In this document: positions 19,041 to 27,049 of the stretch, in pieces
Numbering within the stretch: the stretch's first letter is position 1
How the letters are laid out: each line of letters starts with the position of its first letter
Assembly (NCBI RefSeq): GCF_019598945.1
Contig: NZ_CP080598.1
Coordinates: forward strand, 1,550,001 to 1,614,000
Source: Sphaerospermopsis torques-reginae ITEP-024
GTDB taxonomy: Bacteria; Cyanobacteriota; Cyanobacteriia; Cyanobacteriales; Nostocaceae
Direction: 5' to 3'
DNA length: 64,000 nt
Made by a program: the position numbers and the translations under genes
The notes under the pieces: generated by a model
The model's database searches: none
Told to the model about the DNA's origin: nothing
What the model saw: the letters and a program-made list of their open reading frames with translations, nothing else

Positions 19041-19135
19041 CAATTGACAATTGACAATTAACAATGGACAATTACCCTTGAATGAAACAATTATCAATTA
19101 TCAATTATCAATTATCAATTATCAATTATCAATTC
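19041..19135. repeat. TCAATTG/TCAATTA heptamer arrays
   Basis: CAATTGA units, then a TCAATTA array of about seven units. It ends about 15 bp before the start of the 5-FCL gene and may supply its leader. Confidence 0.75.
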
Positions 19136-19148
19136 ACCTGTTCGCACA

Positions 19149-19721
19149 TTGCTAAAAATTGATTCACAGCTAAACAAAACAGAAATTCGACGTAGTTTGC
19201 TAAGAAAACGTCAATCTATGACTGTTCAAGATTGGCAAAAAAAGAGCGATCGCATTTCTTCACAACTGCAAAATTCGCCTTTATTTAGCCAAGCAACTAC
19301 TATCCTGGCCTATTTCAGCTTTCGTCAAGAACCTGATTTAAGTCCACTGTTTACCGACTCGCAGCGTCGTTGGGGTTTTCCCCGTTGTGTTGGTAAGTCT
19401 CTATCCTGGCATTTGTGGCAGCCAGATGATATACTGCAAACTGGTAATTATGGTATTACTGAACCACACCCAGAAGCACCAACTATAGATCCTACAGAAG
19501 TCGATTTAATTCTTGTTCCTAGTGTAGCTTGCGATCGCCAAGGATATCGTTTAGGTTATGGTGGTGGATATTATGACCGTTTTTTGAGTTCTCCCGTTTG
19601 GTCTAAATTACCCACTATAGGAGTAGTTTTTGACTTTGCCTATTTCTCTCAACTACCCTCTGATAATTGGGATAAACGTTTACAAGGTGTTATTACTGAA
19701 TCGGAAATTTACTTCCGATAA
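19149..19721 (+). CDS. 5-formyltetrahydrofolate cyclo-ligase
   Basis: 190 residues. It uses ATP to turn 5-formyl-THF into 5,10-methenyl-THF, a folate salvage reaction. Family motifs are the N-terminal basic helix KTEIRRSLLRKRQSM, YFSFRQEPDLSPLF and the phosphate-binding GYRLGYGGGYYDRFLS. The start is uncertain. No ATG precedes the conserved N-terminal helix, so I use the TTG at 19149, which lies just after the heptamer array. If the array expanded into the gene's 5' end, the original start may have been lost. tRNA-Pro lies 3 bp beyond the stop on the other strand. Confidence 0.88.
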   Translation: MLKIDSQLNKTEIRRSLLRKRQSMTVQDWQKKSDRISSQLQNSPLFSQATTILAYFSFRQEPDLSPLFTDSQRRWGFPRCVGKSLSWHLWQPDDILQTGNYGITEPHPEAPTIDPTEVDLILVPSVACDRQGYRLGYGGGYYDRFLSSPVWSKLPTIGVVFDFAYFSQLPSDNWDKRLQGVITESEIYFR

Positions 19722-19723
19722 AA

Positions 19724-19797
19724 TCGGAGCGGCGGGATTCGAACCCACGACCTCCACTACCCCAAAGTGGCGCGCTACCAAGCTGCGCTACGCCCCG
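19724..19797 (-). tRNA. tRNA-Pro (anticodon GGG)
   Basis: A 74-nt cloverleaf on the minus strand. Its 7-bp acceptor stem CGGGGCG/CGCTCCG has one G-U pair. The D arm GCGC...GCGC holds AGCTTGGTA. The anticodon stem CCACT/AGTGG has loop TTGGGGT, giving anticodon GGG. The T arm is GTGGG-TTCGAAT-CCCGC, with discriminator A. CCA is not encoded. Confidence 0.95.
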
Positions 19798-19937
19798 CTA
19801 ACCTAACTTTTAGATTCTCAATTTTAGATTTTGGATTGGGGATTTTTCCAAATTTGTGAATCTATATTTTGAATCTAACCTTTATTAAGTCACTTTTCTA
19901 AATATATCAAAAGTCTAAGGAAAACGCAAGGGGTTTT

Positions 19938-20303
19938 TCAAAAAACTTTCAGCATCGCCGCTGCTGCCACCAAACCCGGTACAGCATGAGCATCCCATTG
20001 TCCTTCTGCACATCGCCCAGTGTTGAGGATAAAGCGCAAACTATAGGAGTGGGGATAACCTTCTACCTCCATCCATAATAAATCACTTTCGGCTTCACAG
20101 GCAATTTTTTCTTCATCCATTAATTCTGTCGCTAAATGCTTCATCGTATCTGCAAGCTTATTTAATAAGCGACAAAAATCATCTAATTCAACTTCGGTTA
20201 ATTCAACCGCCCAATTATCTGTACCAACTAAGCCTTTAAATTCGGGTGCGTCTGGATTCCAACCTATATGCCAACCAGTTCCGCTTTTAATTACTTTTTC
20301 CAT
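19938..20303 (-). CDS. DUF1818-family protein
   Basis: 121 residues starting MEKVIKSGTGWHIGWNPDAP, then WAVELTEVELDDFCRLLNKL and ending PGLVAAAAMLKVF. This matches the small cyanobacteria/plastid-lineage family DUF1818, structurally characterised but without a known function. It appears complete, soluble and acidic. Confidence 0.87.
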   Translation of the reverse strand: MEKVIKSGTGWHIGWNPDAPEFKGLVGTDNWAVELTEVELDDFCRLLNKLADTMKHLATELMDEEKIACEAESDLLWMEVEGYPHSYSLRFILNTGRCAEGQWDAHAVPGLVAAAAMLKVF

Positions 20304-20329
20304 TAGTTATTGGTGAGGGAATAGGGAGC

Positions 20330-20500
20330 AGGGAACAGGGAACAGGGAACAGAAGGCAGGAGGCAAGAGGCAGGAGTTTTTTATTTTGGATTTTGGATTT
20401 TGGATTTTGGATTGTTTTTGTGATCTCCAATCTAAAATCTAAAATCTAAAATCTAAAATTTTCCTCCCCAGTCACCTGTCACCTGTCACCTGTCACCTGA
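20330..20500. repeat. Cluster of five different short tandem arrays
   Basis: In sequence: GGAACAG, GGCAAGA-like, TTTGGAT (four units), CTAAAAT (about four units) and CACCTGT (four units). The TTTGGAT and CTAAAAT arrays are near-complements and can pair. The CACCTGT array reaches into the 3' end of the next gene. Confidence 0.75.
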
Positions 20501-20989
20501 TGATGGAGTATTAAAAATATCAACCAGGACTTGTACTAACTGATGACGTTGGTTGCGGGTGAGTTTAGCTATAGCAGTGCGATCGCCCTCTAAGGGATTT
20601 TGATTTAAGGAATCATTACCCGGATAGGAAGCTTCATATATAATTTCATTGGCATTCAAATAGTCAGCTAAAGTTAGTTTCCAATCGAAACGATATATAG
20701 GCGCTCTACCTTTTACATAAATGTGATAACGAAGCAACCGACTAGCTAAAGTATTATTTTCAGCCACCTTTCCAGTTTCTTTACTGATATATTGATTTTC
20801 TTTTGGCAGATATGGTAATTGCTGATACACTAACTGCCAAATATCACTAGGGCTGATTCTCTGGGCTACAGCAGGTGAGATACTAAGAAAATAGAAGTTT
20901 CCTGAACCCAAAACCAATAAACTCACAGTTATTACTGTAATTATCAGTCCTGAATGAAAGCGCAAAAATAAAAGTTTTGTCTTTTTCAT
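20486..20989 (-). CDS. Conserved exported or anchored protein, unknown
   Basis: 167 residues. The N-terminus is basic (MKKTKLLFLRFHSG), followed by a hydrophobic stretch (LIITVITVSLLVLGSGNFYF) and SPAVAQ, which looks like a signal peptidase site. The mature part carries LYxRLLRYHIYVKGRAPIYR-like and FDWKLTLADYLNANE motifs. I think it is a conserved cyanobacterial periplasmic protein; its function is unknown. The last codons (TPSSGDR) run into the CACCTGT array, so its present C-terminus may be array-derived. Confidence 0.7.
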   Translation of the reverse strand: MKKTKLLFLRFHSGLIITVITVSLLVLGSGNFYFLSISPAVAQRISPSDIWQLVYQQLPYLPKENQYISKETGKVAENNTLASRLLRYHIYVKGRAPIYRFDWKLTLADYLNANEIIYEASYPGNDSLNQNPLEGDRTAIAKLTRNQRHQLVQVLVDIFNTPSSGDR

Positions 20990-21061
20990 GTTTAGAGAAA
21001 AACTGGGAAATGGGAACTAATAACCCATCCCCAGCATCATATAAATTACAAATCGCCTAAA

Positions 21062-21298
21062 TTACAAATCGCCGATAATTTCTGGCTGAGTTAGTTCATC
21101 AGACATTTCAATAATGGCTCTAAGTACAGGTTTCATCATGCTATCTTCATTATTTTCAAAATCTTCGTAACGCCGACGCTTGGCACGATTAGCTACTTGC
21201 ACAGTAATCCGATAGCGATTTGAAGCGGCGCTAATCAGATCCTCGGCACGGTGCATAATTTGAGATTGGGTTGTCTCGAACTTGGAACGCTTCAGCAT
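21062..21298 (-). CDS. rpoZ: RNA polymerase subunit omega
   Basis: 78 residues, starting [20 protein letters not shown], then [20 protein letters not shown]. This is the omega signature that clamps the beta-prime C-terminus and assists polymerase assembly. Length is normal for cyanobacterial omega. It is divergent from the exported-protein gene at 21416, with about 117 bp between the starts. Confidence 0.93.
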   Translation of the reverse strand: MLKRSKFETTQSQIMHRAEDLISAASNRYRITVQVANRAKRRRYEDFENNEDSMMKPVLRAIIEMSDELTQPEIIGDL

Positions 21299-21415
21299 AA
21301 TTTGTGTTTGTTAGGATTCTCAACCAGTTTAGCAGTACCAAAAGAAACTGAGAAATTGGAATTGCATATATTATAAATAACACATAAATAACACAAAAAT
21401 TCTTGATTTGTACTT

Positions 21416-21946
21416 ATGTCTAAAAAGAATTTTATCACTTCCCAAAAATCTCTGTTACTCATACTCAGCGCGAGTCTGACTACTTTTTCTAGTTTACCCA
21501 TTCTAGCTTCACAGGCGGGAAATATACCCCGTCCTTCCGATGCACCACTAGAACTAAATTTATTGAGTCAGCCCAAAAGCTCCGTCATCACAGCTAACAC
21601 TATCAACCCACAAGGTTTAACTATCCCTAGTTTATGGTGGGCAAAAGAAAATGCCGAAAATAAACTTTTAGATAATTGGATAGCATATCCAGCGTCTGAA
21701 AATGAATCAGCCCGTGTAGACTTGATCGTAAATCAGCAAATTTGGAGTTTATTAGATTATCTAGAACGCTACCGATTTGTGCATAATCTGGGTAATTATA
21801 CTCGTAATTTTGGTTATAACATCCGCGTTTTCAATTATCAAAAAGAAATGTTAGCAACTTACACCTGTAAACTGGATTTAAATCCAGAAATATGTAATAT
21901 CCAAATGACCAATCAAAGTAAGTTAGGTTTACCAATTGATAATTGA
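21416..21946 (+). CDS. Exported conserved protein, unknown
   Basis: 176 residues with an N-terminal signal peptide (KSLLLILSASLTTFSSLPILAS, predicted cleavage near ASQA). A conserved region includes TIPSLWWAKE, LLDNWIAYP, RVDLIVNQQIWSLLDYLERY and RVFNYQKEMLATYTCK. It is found, I believe, across filamentous cyanobacteria without known function. The last residues PIDN and the stop TGA are encoded by the first units of a TGATAAT array. Confidence 0.75.
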   Translation: MSKKNFITSQKSLLLILSASLTTFSSLPILASQAGNIPRPSDAPLELNLLSQPKSSVITANTINPQGLTIPSLWWAKENAENKLLDNWIAYPASENESARVDLIVNQQIWSLLDYLERYRFVHNLGNYTRNFGYNIRVFNYQKEMLATYTCKLDLNPEICNIQMTNQSKLGLPIDN

Positions 21947-21995
21947 TAATTGATAATTGATAATTGATAATTGATAATTGATAATTGATAATTGA
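21938..21995. repeat. TTGATAA heptamer array
   Basis: About seven TTGATAA units overlap the 3' end of the exported-protein gene and supply its stop codon. More arrays follow: CAGCCATCAGC near 22010-22030, GATTACT at 22143-22165 and TTGATAA at 22182-22203. Confidence 0.8.
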
Positions 21996-22203
21996 TGTAA
22001 GCATTCAGCCGTCAGCCATCAGCCATCAGCAAGAGCCTAAAAAACATCAATACTAACCTGTAGCTTTCTCTCATTAACAGTTGTGAAATTTGACAACATT
22101 CTGCTAATTTTAAGACAAATCTGTCTCAATGTAGGTAAAAGCTGATTACTGATTACTGATTACTGATAGCTGAATACTTACTAATTGATAATTGATAATT
22201 CAA

Positions 22204-23355
22204 TTATCCTGGATTTTTCATTTTCGTAAACAAAGATTCATACTGTTTTGTTGCTGCTGCTGATAATGGTAGAATAAATTCGCTTTTATCAAATACTTCC
22301 TGATTAGTTAATAATAGGTTTTGTAATGGTTGGGAAATATCAGAGGCAGGAATATTTGTCGTAATAGGCGTGTTGGTTTTAGTCAATATAGTAATTTCCT
22401 TAGCTATATTTGGTTGCCAACAAAAATTAATCCATTCGGATGATAAATTGCTTTGCTCAACTCCTGCTGGGTTTACCCATAAATCAGCCCAAATTGCTGT
22501 TCCTGATTGGGGAATGATAGCATTAAGCTTGGGATAACGACTGAGTACAGGTATGACATCATTTGACCAACCCACAGCTAACCAAGTATCTCCCATAATT
22601 AGCGGTTCTAGATAGGTAGTGGAATCATAGAATTTTACTTGTTGATTTAATGTTTGTAATTCTGTTTCTAAAGAGGAAATTTCTGCCAGATTTTCTGTAT
22701 TGTAGGATTTTCCTAGTTTCTTTAAAACTAAACCAATAACTTCTCTGGAATTATTCAGTAAGGAAATGCGCGATCGCAAATCACTGCGCCACAAATCACT
22801 CCAATCTTTTGGTTGCCAATCAAATTGTTGCAACTTTTCCCGATTATAAACAATTACTGTATTACCCCAGCGATAAGGTGCTGCCCAAACCTTACCTTGT
22901 GGATCTATGTTTCCTTGATCATCCCTTTTTACCAGTTGCTGCCATTTTGGATTTAAAGTTGACCATTGTTTAATTTTTTCTGTTTCCAATGGTTGAATTA
23001 GTTTCTGTTCAATAGCTGCTTTTAGCCAATAATCTCCTAATGTTACTAAGTCAGATTTAGTAACTTTTGAATTTTGCCTAAATGGAATCCAACGACTCCA
23101 TCCTTCTTTGTTATTAGCATCTGGTTGTTGCCAAGTTTGTAACTGTTTAAATAAATCATAAATTTGATTAACAGGGACAAACTTTAAATTTACCTCTGAC
23201 TGTAAAGTTTTACGAAACTGATTAACCACGTATCCAGGTATAGAACCTTTTAACAGTTGCACATTAAATTGCGTCTGGTTCGGTCTATTACACCCCATCA
23301 GCATTTGGAAAATAACCAGTCCGCTTGTACCTATCAAAAAAGAACGTCGATTCAT
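22204..23355 (-). CDS. Periplasmic solute-binding lipoprotein (polyamine-type)
   Basis: 383 residues. It begins MNRRSFLIGTSGLVIFQMLM with GC next, so Cys22 is a lipobox cysteine and the twin Arg could allow Tat export. The body resembles bacterial extracellular solute-binding proteins of the PotD/Fe type: GKVWAAPYRWGNTVIVYNRE, then WSDLWRSDLRSRISLLNNSR, and GDTWLAVGWSNDVIPVLSRY. The ligand is unknown. No permease or ATPase gene is adjacent, so it is an orphan here. It is separated by 146 bp from a divergent coiled-coil gene. Confidence 0.85.
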   Translation of the reverse strand: MNRRSFLIGTSGLVIFQMLMGCNRPNQTQFNVQLLKGSIPGYVVNQFRKTLQSEVNLKFVPVNQIYDLFKQLQTWQQPDANNKEGWSRWIPFRQNSKVTKSDLVTLGDYWLKAAIEQKLIQPLETEKIKQWSTLNPKWQQLVKRDDQGNIDPQGKVWAAPYRWGNTVIVYNREKLQQFDWQPKDWSDLWRSDLRSRISLLNNSREVIGLVLKKLGKSYNTENLAEISSLETELQTLNQQVKFYDSTTYLEPLIMGDTWLAVGWSNDVIPVLSRYPKLNAIIPQSGTAIWADLWVNPAGVEQSNLSSEWINFCWQPNIAKEITILTKTNTPITTNIPASDISQPLQNLLLTNQEVFDKSEFILPLSAAATKQYESLFTKMKNPG

Positions 23356-23500
23356 TTATTTTTAACTTTAGGAATATAATTAATGATTTATTTAGGATCA
23401 TACCAAGAAAAATATCAAAGATTAAATAAATCATAAGTATTTTTAACATTTCCAGTAAATTGAATAACATAGAAACACTATTTGGGAATAAAGGTATTAA

Positions 23501-23875
23501 ATGGACTCACTGCAAACACAGATACTGACTTTGAGCCAGAAAGTAGATGCTCTATACCAAGTGATTGACAACCTTGACAGGAAACTATCTCAGGGTTTGT
23601 CAGATTGCTTTTTAGAGCAAAAACAGCCAAAAGATAATTATCTAGAAAATCATGAACTTGAAATGTTCAACTTCAAACCACAGATTACTTTCAATTCTGA
23701 TTTGGAACATAAGGATGTGTTAATAGATGGCATTTATCCAGATATGAATATGCAAGCTGGAGATAAGCTAATAACACCAGAGATTCAAATCCAACGACTA
23801 ACAGCCCAATTAACAGCAGCATATAATCGTATTGCTGCTTTAGAAGAACAATTAATGCGACAACGAATTCATTAA
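23501..23875 (+). CDS. Small coiled-coil protein, unknown
   Basis: 124 residues: an N-terminal heptad region (MDSLQTQILTLSQKVDALYQ, then VIDNLDRKL), an acidic middle and a C-terminal heptad region (QRLTAQLTAAYNRIAALEEQ). It could form a homo-oligomer or be a structural or adaptor protein. I do not recognise it. Its last 24 bp overlap the 3' end of the convergent cobT-like gene, so neither gene can be altered independently there. Confidence 0.65.
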   Translation: MDSLQTQILTLSQKVDALYQVIDNLDRKLSQGLSDCFLEQKQPKDNYLENHELEMFNFKPQITFNSDLEHKDVLIDGIYPDMNMQAGDKLITPEIQIQRLTAQLTAAYNRIAALEEQLMRQRIH

Positions 23876-24982
23876 TTGTGTTATTTGGGCTTCAATAGCT
23901 GTTAAAAGCTGTTCTTGCTGCCAATTTTGACTGATATAGGCGGCTATACACGCTGCTCCAGCACCAACACCTTCTTTGACAAAACCCTGCTCATAAGCTT
24001 GGAGTTGGGGATAACGAGAATCAGCAAAACTTAATTGTGTAGCTAGTAGGGGAGGAGTGATTTTACCTCGACTAAAGTTGTTTTTACCCAAGCTGAGGGC
24101 TAAGTCAACTGTAGCCCCGGTAGTGTCTTCTGCAACCCAACGAGTTGTACCAACAACTATTGCTTCTGGTTGCCAAGACAAAGAGTAAGCTTGAGCGATC
24201 GCTTGCAGTAAAGCATAAACAGCCAGCATTTGTGTACCACCAGCCAGCAAAACCCCACAACGCCGACTAGCAGCGATCGCCATCCCAGCTACCACTACTT
24301 GCATTGGATCACCTACTGCTGCTACAAGTTCCAGAGGATCTGTAAAATTGTGGCGTTTTTCCAAACCTGCTCGTACTACAGCCCACTTTTGTGCATGATT
24401 ACAAACAGAATGACTACTATTAACTTTTCCAGCCGCATCAATACCTAAACCAGTTAAAATTGCCAAAGCAGTTGTAGTACCACCCACAACACACTCACTT
24501 AAAATTAGATATCCCTGAGAGTGTTTAGCACCGAGTTGATCACCCCAAAGTAAACCTTGTTCCAGCAAATGTTTAACTGTGGCTATTTCCATAGCAGTAC
24601 CTGTACTTAAACACCTGGCAGTCGTGCCTCCCAAATCAATAAATGGTACAGATGGAGTTAAGGGTAAACCAGCATTAAACAAATAAACTGGTATTTTTAG
24701 TTCTTCCACCACAGCACGAGAAATTAGCACCGGGGAAGCGCCAGCAGTCAAAGGTGGTAAAGGGTATTTAGGCTGAGGGGTTGCACCATAATACAAAAAT
24801 TCCGCATCAGCACAAGCAGTATATTTTCTATCCTCTGGAGTCAACCCAGCAGCAGAAATACCAGGAATCAAACAAGTTTCTGTAAAACCTAAAACACAGG
24901 CAAAAATAGGTAAACTACCATAATAAGGTTTGAGCCATGCTTCACCCTGTTCAATTTGGGTATAAATTTTAATCATTGTCAT
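23852..24982 (-). CDS. CobT-like nicotinate-nucleotide phosphoribosyltransferase
   Basis: About 376 residues of the TIGR00303-type family, distantly related to CobT, which makes alpha-ribazole phosphate for the lower ligand of cobalamin. Motifs include ACVLGFTETCLIPGISAAGL near the start, then LFNAGLPLTPSVPFIDLGGT and CVVGGTTTALAILTGLGIDA. The Gly-rich LSECVVGGTTTA region is typical of the family. The frame continues to 25027, but the extra 15 residues are repeat-derived, so ATG 24982 (or 24976) is the likely start. Cyanobacteria make pseudocobalamin, so the real base substrate may be adenine. Confidence 0.85.
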   Translation of the reverse strand: MTMIKIYTQIEQGEAWLKPYYGSLPIFACVLGFTETCLIPGISAAGLTPEDRKYTACADAEFLYYGATPQPKYPLPPLTAGASPVLISRAVVEELKIPVYLFNAGLPLTPSVPFIDLGGTTARCLSTGTAMEIATVKHLLEQGLLWGDQLGAKHSQGYLILSECVVGGTTTALAILTGLGIDAAGKVNSSHSVCNHAQKWAVVRAGLEKRHNFTDPLELVAAVGDPMQVVVAGMAIAASRRCGVLLAGGTQMLAVYALLQAIAQAYSLSWQPEAIVVGTTRWVAEDTTGATVDLALSLGKNNFSRGKITPPLLATQLSFADSRYPQLQAYEQGFVKEGVGAGAACIAAYISQNWQQEQLLTAIEAQITQLMNSLSH

Positions 24983-25048
24983 TAGGAACAGGGAATAGGG
25001 AACAGACAGGAGTTTATGAATTATCAATTATCAATTATCAATTATCAA

Positions 25049-25783
25049 TTAACCTTCATAATCCAATAAGATTTGTACCCAACGTGGGGGAGGGGGAATA
25101 GGATTTCCCAGACGATCCAAAAGTAACCATGCTACCAGATGTACCACAAACAAATAAATCAAGTTGTTGAATGCAATCAAAAGCATAGCGCCCACTTGAA
25201 CAACAAACACACTTGGAGTTGCTAATATTTGCAGTTTCAGGAATATCCATTCAATAATTTCTGTCACCTGGTTAATCACATAAACCCACAAATCTTCACC
25301 AGATAAAACCGACAGTAACCACAGACGGAAAAACACACCCAAAGTACCCAGGAGCATACCTAAAGTAATTGACACAATCCAAGGTACACGACGATGCCAA
25401 GTTGCTCCTAACAGTACACCCATCAAACCAAAAGGCATCACGAATAACATACTGCGAACAGGTCCCATCAGCACCGCCAACAGTAAACCAGATGTTACCG
25501 CAGCCATCCAAGCAGCGCGTTTACCCCAGCGTAAATAAACTAGAGCAATGGGAACAGGGAAAAACATCCGTAAAACCGGACCCAAGGGAAAATAGAAATT
25601 AATAAACCAAATTAAACTAGAGGTACTGGCTAAAAATGCCGTTTCCACCATCCTCAAAGGAGCATCAACTTTAAGTTGGGGGCGCTTTAATTGTTGGTGT
25701 TGATCAGGCTGATTACCAGGAGTTAATGATTCAGGTGATGGATCTTCTCCCGGTTCATCTGGCAGAGAATCTAAAATACTCAT
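25049..25783 (-). CDS. DUF2232 membrane protein
   Basis: 244 residues. A Pro/Glu/Gln-rich cytoplasmic N-terminus (about 40 residues) is followed by about six membrane segments, with VRMFFPVPIALVYLRWGKRA and GPVRSMLFVMPFGLMGVLLG characteristic of DUF2232. The family resembles small-molecule or ECF-S-like integral membrane proteins, but the role is unknown. The stop codon TAA begins a TTGATAA array. A 66-bp gap separates it from the cobT-like gene on the same strand, so an operon is possible. Confidence 0.85.
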   Translation of the reverse strand: MSILDSLPDEPGEDPSPESLTPGNQPDQHQQLKRPQLKVDAPLRMVETAFLASTSSLIWFINFYFPLGPVLRMFFPVPIALVYLRWGKRAAWMAAVTSGLLLAVLMGPVRSMLFVMPFGLMGVLLGATWHRRVPWIVSITLGMLLGTLGVFFRLWLLSVLSGEDLWVYVINQVTEIIEWIFLKLQILATPSVFVVQVGAMLLIAFNNLIYLFVVHLVAWLLLDRLGNPIPPPPRWVQILLDYEG

Positions 25784-25819
25784 ATCATGTTTGTTTTAAC
25801 ACCTATCATATCTGTTTTG

Positions 25820-25930
25820 GCTGGTGATGGGTGATTGGTGATGGGTGATTGGTGATTGGTGATTGGTGATTGGTAATAAATAATCATCTATTCCCTATTC
25901 CCTATTCCCTATTCCCTCTTCCCTCTTCCC
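25820..25930. repeat. GATTGGT and CCCTATT heptamer arrays
   Basis: GGTGATT units (25823-25875), then TTCCCTA/TTCCCTC units (25890-25930), fill the spacer between the Crp-like gene and the DUF2232 gene. Confidence 0.75.
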
Positions 25931-25932
25931 TA

Positions 25933-26631
25933 CTAAATGATCATTTTTTCCAAAGCTACTACATCGGGGATACAGATGACATCTTGTTCCCGGATAATCA
26001 AGCCTTTTTTTTCTAACCTTGTCAGTATGCGTGTAACTGTTTCCCGTGCCAGTCCACTCAAACTGCTCAATTCTCGATGGGGTAAATTAGGAATTTCTGT
26101 ACCTGTTTCTCCTATCTTACCCTGTCCCTCTGCTAAAAATAGCAAAGTATCTGCTACCCGTGATTGACTATCTGATTCTCGCAGACGCAAACGACGATTT
26201 ACTTGTCTTAATCGTCGCGCCATTAATTGGGATAATCTCATTCCCGCTAAAGGTTCTGTTTGTAACAATTTGACAAAATCTTGAGCAGGCATACTGCCGA
26301 TCATGGTTGGGGTAAGAGTGATGACATCAGTGGAACGGGGAACTTCATCTAGTGCCGCCATTTCTCCAAATAATTCCCCATGCCCAATAATGTTTAGTGT
26401 TACCTCTTTTCCTTCTAAATTGTATGTACGGATTTTTACCCATCCCTCTAAAATAAAATATACTGAACCACCCCAGTCATTTTCTAGCAGGATCACTTGG
26501 TTGGCTGGGTGGGTACGGGTAACAAGATTGGTGAGGGCTGTTTCTACAATAGATTGAGGCAACCCTTGAAAAAAGGGTGCTGAAGTGATCCAGTTTTTAG
26601 CGTATGTCTGCAAGCTATATCGGTATTCCAT
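25933..26631 (-). CDS. Crp/Fnr-family transcription regulator
   Basis: About 232 residues from the ATG at 26631 (MEYRYSLQTYAKNW). An N-terminal cyclic-nucleotide-binding barrel holds GHGELFGEMAALDEVPRSTD, which keeps the Glu and the Arg-Ser pair that contact cyclic nucleotide phosphate in true CRPs. A dimer helix (QLMARRLRQVNRRLRLRESD) follows, then the winged helix HRELSSLSGLARETVTRILT. This suggests a cAMP-responsive rather than 2-oxoglutarate-responsive (NtcA) type, though this needs binding data. The frame extends to 26700 without family resemblance. Confidence 0.87.
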   Translation of the reverse strand: MEYRYSLQTYAKNWITSAPFFQGLPQSIVETALTNLVTRTHPANQVILLENDWGGSVYFILEGWVKIRTYNLEGKEVTLNIIGHGELFGEMAALDEVPRSTDVITLTPTMIGSMPAQDFVKLLQTEPLAGMRLSQLMARRLRQVNRRLRLRESDSQSRVADTLLFLAEGQGKIGETGTEIPNLPHRELSSLSGLARETVTRILTRLEKKGLIIREQDVICIPDVVALEKMII

Positions 26632-27049
26632 TAGGACATATTTATTTAAGCTGCTATGAACAGAACAAGTAAGATCGGTGTTTTGAGCCTTACCTATCAA
26701 ATTATTACAGCCGCTTTCAAAGAGGAGACTAAACTATGTTACACAAGAAAACGACAATATAATTTTTTCTCAACAATTTTTACTTTCTCTTAGTATTTGC
26801 TGATTAAATACACCAGGCTGACCTCCCTGCCACCACTAAACCATCGAATTTTGATTTTACAGTTAACTTAACTCAAAATCTGGCGAACTACCTAAAAACA
26901 AAGCTAATCATCGGAATCAAGTTGCATCTCTGAGTGATTCATAACATAATTGCCGTCAGAAGTACGAGCAATAAATTTGGTCACTCAGTGCTTTTGTAAA
27001 TTTAATCACCATAAACATCACAGTACATTTCTAGCTAAGGTAATTTAAC
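26632..27049. other. 418-bp divergent spacer
   Basis: No gene. It lies between the start of the Crp/Fnr gene (minus strand) and the GTG start of the giant Hsp70-like gene (plus strand), so both promoters are here. An imperfect inverted repeat or TATA-like hexamer could not be assigned with confidence. Confidence 0.5.
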
